From Deltaproteobacteria bacterium (lineage in GTDB: Bacteria > SAR324 > NAC60-12): a DNA stretch of 33,561 nt. This document shows positions 28,208-33,561 of this stretch, piece by piece. The translations under genes and the position numbers were made by a program. The number at the start of each line of letters is the position of its first letter. The first letter of the stretch is position 1. The stretch spans positions 1 through 33,561 of the forward strand of contig WTIF01000289.1 in assembly GCA_011522845.1 (NCBI GenBank), in the 5' to 3' direction. The notes under the pieces are model-generated. The model searched no databases, was not told the origin of the DNA, and was given only the letters and a program-made list of their open reading frames with translations.

Positions 28208-29312
28208 TCAGCAGACTTTCTGGGAAAGTGCTGCCTTGATAAAGCCGTCTAAATCCCCATCCAGCACGGCCTCCGAGTTTCCGGTCTCAAAGCCAGTTCG
28301 ATGATCTTTGACCATCTGGTATGGATGCAGAACGTAACTACGAATTTGACTACCCCAGGCAATGTCTTGCTTTTGACTATTTTGCTCATCTTTTTCTGCA
28401 TTGAGGAGCGCTTGCTCACGCTCATAAAGCCGAGCTTTTAGGATTTTCATTGCAGAAGAGCGGTTCTTGTGTTGGGAGCGTTCATTTTGGCACTGGACAA
28501 TGATTCCAGTTGGAATGTGTGTGATACGTACAGCGCTATCAGTAGTGTTCACATGCTGCCCACCAGCCCCACTAGCCCGATAGGTGTCTACCTTCAAATC
28601 ATCAGTCCTGATATCAATCTCAATTTCTTCATCGATGTCAGCATAGACAAATACGGAAGCGAATGACGTGTGCCTGCGCTTGTTGGCATCGAAAGGTGAA
28701 ATTCTTACGAGTCGATGCACCCCAATCTCTGCACGCAAACGTCCGTAGGCATGAACGCCTTTCACAGCAAAAGTTGCTGATTTTAAGCCTGCCTCCTCAC
28801 CCGGCTGATAATCCATCACTTCCACAGAATAATCGTGATCGTTTGCCCAGCGAAGGTACATGTTGTAAAGCATGGACGCCCAATCCGTGGATTCGGTGCC
28901 TCCGGCTCCCGGATGAATATTGACGATGGCGTCTTTGTCATCATTCTCCCCGCTGAACAGGCTAAAGATTTCAAGACTATCAAGCTTCTGTTGCAGGTTT
29001 GTGAGGTTGGTCTGGATTTCCTGAAGAAGATCGATGTCTTCTTCTTCACGATAAAGTTCTGCGGCGGTCTCTAAATCGTCTTGGAGTTGGCGCATTTTGT
29101 TGAGGTTTTCAAGCAAATCACCCAACTGCGCAGCTTCTTTCAGTAAGGTAGTACGTTCTTCGGCAGGTAATTCCCAGAAGTCTCCTCGTGAGGAGCGACC
29201 TTCTAGCTCTTTCAGATGTTCAGTTTTGGCAGGGACTTCAAAGATACCCTTCTAGCTTGCCCAAGCGCTCCGAGAGGCCGACGATTCGGCCACTAATCTC
29301 TTCGCTCAACAT
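28208..29312 (-). CDS. prfB: Peptide chain release factor 2, expressed via programmed +1 frameshift
   Basis: ATG at 29312: MLSEEISGRIVGLSERLGKLEGYL then UGA (29240-29238), continuing +1 as EVPAKTEHLKELEGRSSRGDFWELPAEERTTLLKEAAQLGDLLENL...; SPF and GGQ motifs (VRISPFDANK, GAGGQHVN). Confidence 0.95.
29238..29253 (-). promoter_or_regulatory. prfB autoregulatory +1 frameshift site
   Basis: Minus strand AGAAGGG-TAT-CTT-TGA followed by A; same layout as E. coli AGGGGG-TAT-CTT-TGA-C. Confidence 0.92.
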
Positions 29313-29371
29313 GGTGTAAACCTTTCAACGATTAGAAAATGCTGTTTAAGAATAAGTTTGTAAAACTGTTC

Positions 29372-29401
29372 ATTATCAAGAAAAATTAGATCGAACATCA
29401 A
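29372..29401 (-). promoter_or_regulatory. Predicted sigma70 promoter for prfB
   Basis: Minus strand TTGATG (29401-29396), N18, GATAAT (29377-29372). Confidence 0.4.
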
Positions 29402-29475
29402 GCTGAAACCCTCTGGTTTGATCAGGTTATTTTTCGATTATTCATATCAGTCACCTCAATCCAATTTTCCAAATA

Positions 29476-30132
29476 ATGCGTTTTCCCCACATTATCGGCT
29501 TCACACTGCTCTGCCTTTCTGGTTGTCAACTGCCCGTGATTACCGGCAAAAACAACTTCTTTGATTATCGCAATGAACGGGTAGCTATCATAGGCTTCAA
29601 GGCAGCAGATAGCGTTTCAGAGAATGTTTGGGATGGGATGCTGAATACCGCCAGGCAACAAATTCAAGATCACCCAGAAGTAAATCAGGCCTTTTTTGCG
29701 AAGGATGCACCAGCAGCTCGAGTACCCGAATCGAATCTCGCAATACGCTTACAGCGCTTCACAACGACTCTTGCTTTGACAGGAATAGCTGATCGAGACT
29801 TGGCCCTCCCCCTTCAGAAAGATTTAAATGCAAATCTCCTGTTCTTGCTGCAACTGGAGGATTATCCATGTAGCAAAGATTGTCCTGGGAAACGTCAATT
29901 CTTGATGCGATTGAAGCTGTTGGATTTTCAGTCTGGTGAGACCTTGTATCAGGCTCGCCTGAATTATCAGCTTAACGAGGACGAGGAAGAGACACAGGCA
30001 CTGTCTGAATTAATCACCAACTGGAATGGTCGTTTGTTGAATCGCTGGGCGGCAGATTTCAAAACTCCCTGGCATCGCTGGCGATACGAAAATCTGAAGC
30101 CATTGGCTGCCAATACAGGTGAATTGGAATGA
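29476..30132 (+). CDS. Hypothetical lipoprotein
   Basis: 218 aa; signal MRFPHIIGFTLLCLSGCQLP with lipobox; no family I can name. Confidence 0.7.
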   Translation: MRFPHIIGFTLLCLSGCQLPVITGKNNFFDYRNERVAIIGFKAADSVSENVWDGMLNTARQQIQDHPEVNQAFFAKDAPAARVPESNLAIRLQRFTTTLALTGIADRDLALPLQKDLNANLLFLLQLEDYPCSKDCPGKRQFLMRLKLLDFQSGETLYQARLNYQLNEDEEETQALSELITNWNGRLLNRWAADFKTPWHRWRYENLKPLAANTGELE

Positions 30133-30833
30133 GAGTTGGTCAAGAGAAGAACTTCGACTGGTTGGGTTATCAACTCTATCTTTTCGACCTGGACGATACT
30201 TTGCTGATGACTCGTGCGGCGATTCGGGCAAGTTGGCGTAAAACTCTCCAGCATCCGAATTTGACCGGGAAAACTGTAGAAGAATGGATAGAGACCCTCC
30301 GAGGATTCACTTTACTCTACGGAACCACTGCAGATCAGGAGTATTGGCAGGCATTTGCTGTTGAAGTTACCGGGGAGTTGATCAAGCCCCATCCCTTTGG
30401 AGAAGAACTCTGTAGGATCAATCGTGAGAATTATTGGCAGGTGCTCCAACCCGCCCCAAATATACCAAATGTTCTCCAGCGTCTTCGTGAAGAAGACCGT
30501 CAGTTGGCACTGATCACAAATGGACTGATTGAACTACAAACTCAGAAATTAACCAGTGTTGGGCTAGCTGATTACTTTCAAGATCATGTCTATTGCTCCA
30601 ACCAATATGCCTGGGCTCATCAAAAACCTTCTCCATATATGCTGAACCAAGTTTTGGAGAAGTGCGACCGGAGACCCGAAGAAGCCGTGTTCTTTGGGAA
30701 TGCTTCGATTGATGTGCTCGCAGGCAACATGGCTGGGGTAACCACTGTTGCAGTCGCTGAATTTAACAACCCTCGTGAGCTAAGGTTACTGACAGCAGAT
30801 TACCATCTTAGTGAGTGGCCAGCAGAGATCTGA
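30129..30833 (+). CDS. HAD superfamily hydrolase, YjjG-like pyrimidine 5'-nucleotidase
   Basis: 234 aa; YLFDLDDTLL, LALITNGLIELQTQKL, QKPSPYMLNQVLE, VFFGNASIDVLAGNMAG; ATGA overlap with preceding lipoprotein. Confidence 0.82.
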   Translation: MRVGQEKNFDWLGYQLYLFDLDDTLLMTRAAIRASWRKTLQHPNLTGKTVEEWIETLRGFTLLYGTTADQEYWQAFAVEVTGELIKPHPFGEELCRINRENYWQVLQPAPNIPNVLQRLREEDRQLALITNGLIELQTQKLTSVGLADYFQDHVYCSNQYAWAHQKPSPYMLNQVLEKCDRRPEEAVFFGNASIDVLAGNMAGVTTVAVAEFNNPRELRLLTADYHLSEWPAEI

Positions 30834-30906
30834 CTCAACTTGCGTCTGCGATCTCCAGAACTGGAACTCCTGCTTCTCCTCCTTCACTCATAATCAATTT
30901 CTTCAA

Positions 30907-31971
30907 ATGAAACTAGAACACAGTTGGCGCATGCCTGCTGAATGGGCCCTACATCAATGTTGTTGGATCGCTTGGCCATGCAGAGAGGCAACGTTTCATG
31001 GTAGGTTTGAAGAAGCAAAGAGAGAGGTAGCAGCAGTTGCGCGGAGTATTGCCAGTGCTGAAAGAGTCAAATTACTCGTGAGAGGAACAGACTTTAAGGA
31101 AGCCACTCAACTTTGTGGTCCTGCAGTGAACCTTGTCAAATTTGAACTAAGTGACTCTTGGACGAGGGATTCTGGACCTAGCTTTGTCTTAAACAAACTC
31201 TATGAATTGGCGGGAGTTGATTGGTACTTCAATGCCTACGGAAGTCTTCCTCTTCAAGAAGATGGTTCACCTGTTTCAGATCCCGAATTCAACAATGATC
31301 AAACTTTGGCAAAACGGATTCTGGAGAGTGAGGAAATTCCCCGTTTGATTGCTCCCTTGGTTTTGGAGGGAGGCAGCATTCATGTAGACGGGAACGGGAC
31401 TTTACTTACCACGGAACAGTGCTTATTGAGCCGAAATTCTAGGAAGACCCAGCTGGAAATTGAAGGATTGCTATCGGAGTTTCTAGGGATTTCTAGGACC
31501 ATCTGGCTGGGCGAGGGACTGCAAGATGATGAAACCAATGGTCATGTAGATAATCTTGCTTGCTTTGTCAAAGAAAGGGTCGTTTTGGCTCTGAACTGCG
31601 AAGATTCGCTCGATCCAAACTATGAACCTCTCAAAGACAACTTGCGGCGTCTTCGGTTGGCAACGGACGCACAAGGGCGTTCGCTAGAGGTCTTTACGAT
31701 TAATCAGCCGCCTGCAGCCTTTCGAAGGAATGGAGATCGGCTGAGTCAATCCTATTTGAATTTCTATCTAGCCAATGGTGCGGTGATCTGTCCAGCATTC
31801 GGATACCCAACAGAAGATGAGGCTGCTGTCGAGCAATTAAAAAGTTTATTTGCACATCGAAGAATCATACAGGTTCCTATCTCGAACCTGATTCATGGTG
31901 GTGGAGGAATCCATTGCATCACTCAACAGCAGCCATTTGGGCGAAATTCAGTCCGTCATAAAACATTTTGA
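30907..31971 (+). CDS. aguA: Agmatine deiminase (peptidyl-arginine deiminase family)
   Basis: MKLEHSWRMPAEWALHQCCWIAWP, SDSWTRDSGPSFV, LEGGSIHVDGNGTLLTTEQCLLS, DDETNGHVDNLACF, GGGGIHCITQQQP; start moved from 30811 to the Met matching the family N-terminus. Confidence 0.93.
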   Translation: MKLEHSWRMPAEWALHQCCWIAWPCREATFHGRFEEAKREVAAVARSIASAERVKLLVRGTDFKEATQLCGPAVNLVKFELSDSWTRDSGPSFVLNKLYELAGVDWYFNAYGSLPLQEDGSPVSDPEFNNDQTLAKRILESEEIPRLIAPLVLEGGSIHVDGNGTLLTTEQCLLSRNSRKTQLEIEGLLSEFLGISRTIWLGEGLQDDETNGHVDNLACFVKERVVLALNCEDSLDPNYEPLKDNLRRLRLATDAQGRSLEVFTINQPPAAFRRNGDRLSQSYLNFYLANGAVICPAFGYPTEDEAAVEQLKSLFAHRRIIQVPISNLIHGGGGIHCITQQQPFGRNSVRHKTF

Positions 31972-32685
31972 CTACAAACGTAACCAGCTCATTTCATGAG
32001 GTACGTTGCCCAATTCGATGATCCGCTTGATACCTGGATCATCATGATTGGCGACTAAGTCCAAAGGCTGAATTACTGTATTATCCTCATCAACCCTGCC
32101 GACTACTGCAGTGTGGTATCTTGCTGATAGAGGCAAGAGTTTTTCCCCATTATCCCCTTGTAAATCAGCCTGCCCGTAACACAGACAAAAGTACGATTGA
32201 TCAGGTTCACCAAGCCAATCAGCTTCTGCATGGAATACCGTTCCCCTCACACCTACCTGAAGCGCAGGCATTCGAAGTTGGTACTTTCGATTTCTTTTCT
32301 GAGTGATGGCAACTGTAACACTTCCCCTTTCTAAGTTGATTTGTCCACCTTCCTTCTCAAGAATCGGCTGTACTTTAGCGTAGCTGTTTAGTTGGAAGGC
32401 ACTTTGGTCGGGGGCCCCCAGAATCACCTCACTGTCCTTATCCAATTCGACGACCTCACCACTGAACACCTGATCACCAACCTTCAGTAGCTTTTGTGTC
32501 TGTGCTATTCCACGTACAGCCAGAACTTGCAGAGTGTCCGCTTGTATTTTGGAAGATTCCTGAGCCCTCAGATCGATTGGTGAGACCAAAGAACTACTTT
32601 TCTGGCAAGAACCCAATGCTAAGAGTGAGATAGCTTGAAGGCTTCTCTTCAGCAATTTTCGACGGTTACAGCAACTGGAACACAT
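31972..32685 (-). CDS. FecR domain-containing exported protein (lipoprotein-like signal)
   Basis: 237 aa; RRKLLKRSLQAISLLALGSCQ signal, GEVVELDKDSEVILGAPDQSAFQLN...GGQINLERGSVTVAI...VGVRGTVFHAE FecR-type beta repeats. Confidence 0.75.
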   Translation of the reverse strand: MCSSCCNRRKLLKRSLQAISLLALGSCQKSSSLVSPIDLRAQESSKIQADTLQVLAVRGIAQTQKLLKVGDQVFSGEVVELDKDSEVILGAPDQSAFQLNSYAKVQPILEKEGGQINLERGSVTVAITQKRNRKYQLRMPALQVGVRGTVFHAEADWLGEPDQSYFCLCYGQADLQGDNGEKLLPLSARYHTAVVGRVDEDNTVIQPLDLVANHDDPGIKRIIELGNVPHEMSWLRL

Positions 32686-32689
32686 AAAA

Positions 32690-33232
32690 TCAATCTTCGA
32701 AGACCTGTTGATAAGCGCAATGGTCCGTCAAGGCTTTTTCTTCACAACGAATTCGATGAGCGAGAAGAATGGCATTGGCAATCGAGAAGAAGATGGCGGT
32801 CCAGATTGCAGAATGCAGCAAAGGGAAAAAAGCGATTTCCAGGACTACACCGAGGTAATTGGGATGACGAAAGTAGCGATAGAGGCCACTACGAAGAGCT
32901 GCTTTTCCAGGTACCAGAACAATTTTAGTGTTCCAATGCGTTCCTAAAGTCAAAATGGCATGATAGCGAAGGCTTTGACCGATGATGACAAGAATCATTG
33001 ATGGCCCAGCGAGTTGCCATGAAAATTCCCTCTCCAGGGTCCAAACTTCCAAGAGCATCGATAGGATCCAGCCACTATGCAGAGCAACCATCACTGGATA
33101 ATGTCTCGGAAAAAACTCCTCACCCCCACTTTCCAGCAAAATTTTGATGTTTTGCTGGCTCCGCTTGAGTTCCCAAAAGCGTTGTAGAACGAGTAATCCA
33201 ACGAATCCACTGAACAGTAGAGCGCTGTTCAT
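32690..33232 (-). CDS. Isoprenylcysteine carboxyl methyltransferase (ICMT)/phospholipid methyltransferase-like membrane protein
   Basis: 180 aa multi-TM; LRSGLYRYFRHPNYLGVVLEIAFFPL and RIRCEEKAL. Confidence 0.82.
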   Translation of the reverse strand: MNSALLFSGFVGLLVLQRFWELKRSQQNIKILLESGGEEFFPRHYPVMVALHSGWILSMLLEVWTLEREFSWQLAGPSMILVIIGQSLRYHAILTLGTHWNTKIVLVPGKAALRSGLYRYFRHPNYLGVVLEIAFFPLLHSAIWTAIFFSIANAILLAHRIRCEEKALTDHCAYQQVFED

Positions 33233-33561
33233 GCGGACTTACGCCACCAAAGGCGTTCAGATTCAGGTGTGCTAAGCGGTTCTTGTTTTGTGGGATTTGC
33301 TGGAAGCTCACAGAGCCAGTTTAGCAAACCTGAGGGATCCCAGTGGCGAGAATCTTTTCCATAACAGTAACGGTCCAAGTCTTTCAAAAGGGCTTGCGCA
33401 TCGGGAAATTCGCCGCAGAGATCAGTCCAGCTAGGTTTGGGCGAAGGATGCCACGAGCGAAGCCAAATCATCAGCGCATTTCTACTTTGGAGAGCATTGC
33501 CACTTCGCAGCGCATTCAAAGCATCCCGGTAGGCTTGACGAACTCTTGGAGATTCCTCCTG
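33229..33561 (-). CDS. C-terminal part of an uncharacterised protein, possibly BatD-like; continues past window edge
   Basis: Frame is open upstream of the annotated TTG start to the window end (QEESPRVRQAYRDALNALRSGNAL...); RALLxWxR-like / ALLKDLDRYCYG...WDPSGLL pattern recalls BatD C-termini; ATGA overlap with ICMT-like gene. Confidence 0.35.
   Translation of the reverse strand, partial: QEESPRVRQAYRDALNALRSGNALQSRNALMIWLRSWHPSPKPSWTDLCGEFPDAQALLKDLDRYCYGKDSRHWDPSGLLNWLCELPANPTKQEPLSTPESERLWWRKSA

Noticed and set aside
29396-29445. AAACC-CTCT-GGTTT hairpin followed by a T-rich stretch upstream of the 29476 lipoprotein
   Set aside because: Terminator-like but in a divergent promoter region with only a 5-bp stem; overlaps the predicted prfB promoter, so not called
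30811-30906. N-terminal 32-residue extension of agmatine deiminase in the ORF track
   Set aside because: Overlaps the yjjG-like gene and the family N-terminus begins at MKLEHSWRMPAEW (30907)
1-33561. Search by eye for CRISPR arrays, tRNAs, rRNA, IS ends, attachment sites and tandem DNA repeats
   Set aside because: None convincing; coding density is high and intergenic regions are short. A tRNAscan/Infernal run would be needed to exclude small RNAs

Overview
This 33.6 kb window looks like an ordinary, densely packed Gram-negative-type chromosomal segment. I found no phage, transposon, CRISPR array, tRNA or rRNA that I can support. Its core is a minus-strand proteostasis block: hrcA-grpE-dnaK-dnaJ with an RraA-family gene, then lon and htpG. 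A sigma70-like promoter and a near-canonical CIRCE sit immediately upstream of hrcA. Around it lie rpsA, yajQ and prfB (with a programmed +1 frameshift site), apt, a heptose-phosphate adenylyltransferase fragment, an orphan YbbP-like ABC permease, pncA, an MsbA-like exporter, azlC/azlD, a crotonase plus two-subunit CoA-transferase, an ABC1/UbiB-like kinase, YbgC, an MFS transporter, a glutathione peroxidase, yjjG-like, agmatine deiminase, FecR and ICMT-like genes. Best candidates for follow-up: (1) a translationally coupled pair of an atypical UbiB-like kinase (KAAQ in place of KxGQ) and an uncharacterised protein with 2-3 copies of a W-rich module; (2) an in-frame TAA splitting an otherwise intact enoyl-CoA hydratase; (3) a large imperfect intergenic hairpin at 863-921; (4) a DUF2256 mini-protein missing from the ORF track; (5) a long hairpin-containing rpsA leader. 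No single system here is clearly new; the UbiB-like/W-repeat pair is the nearest candidate.
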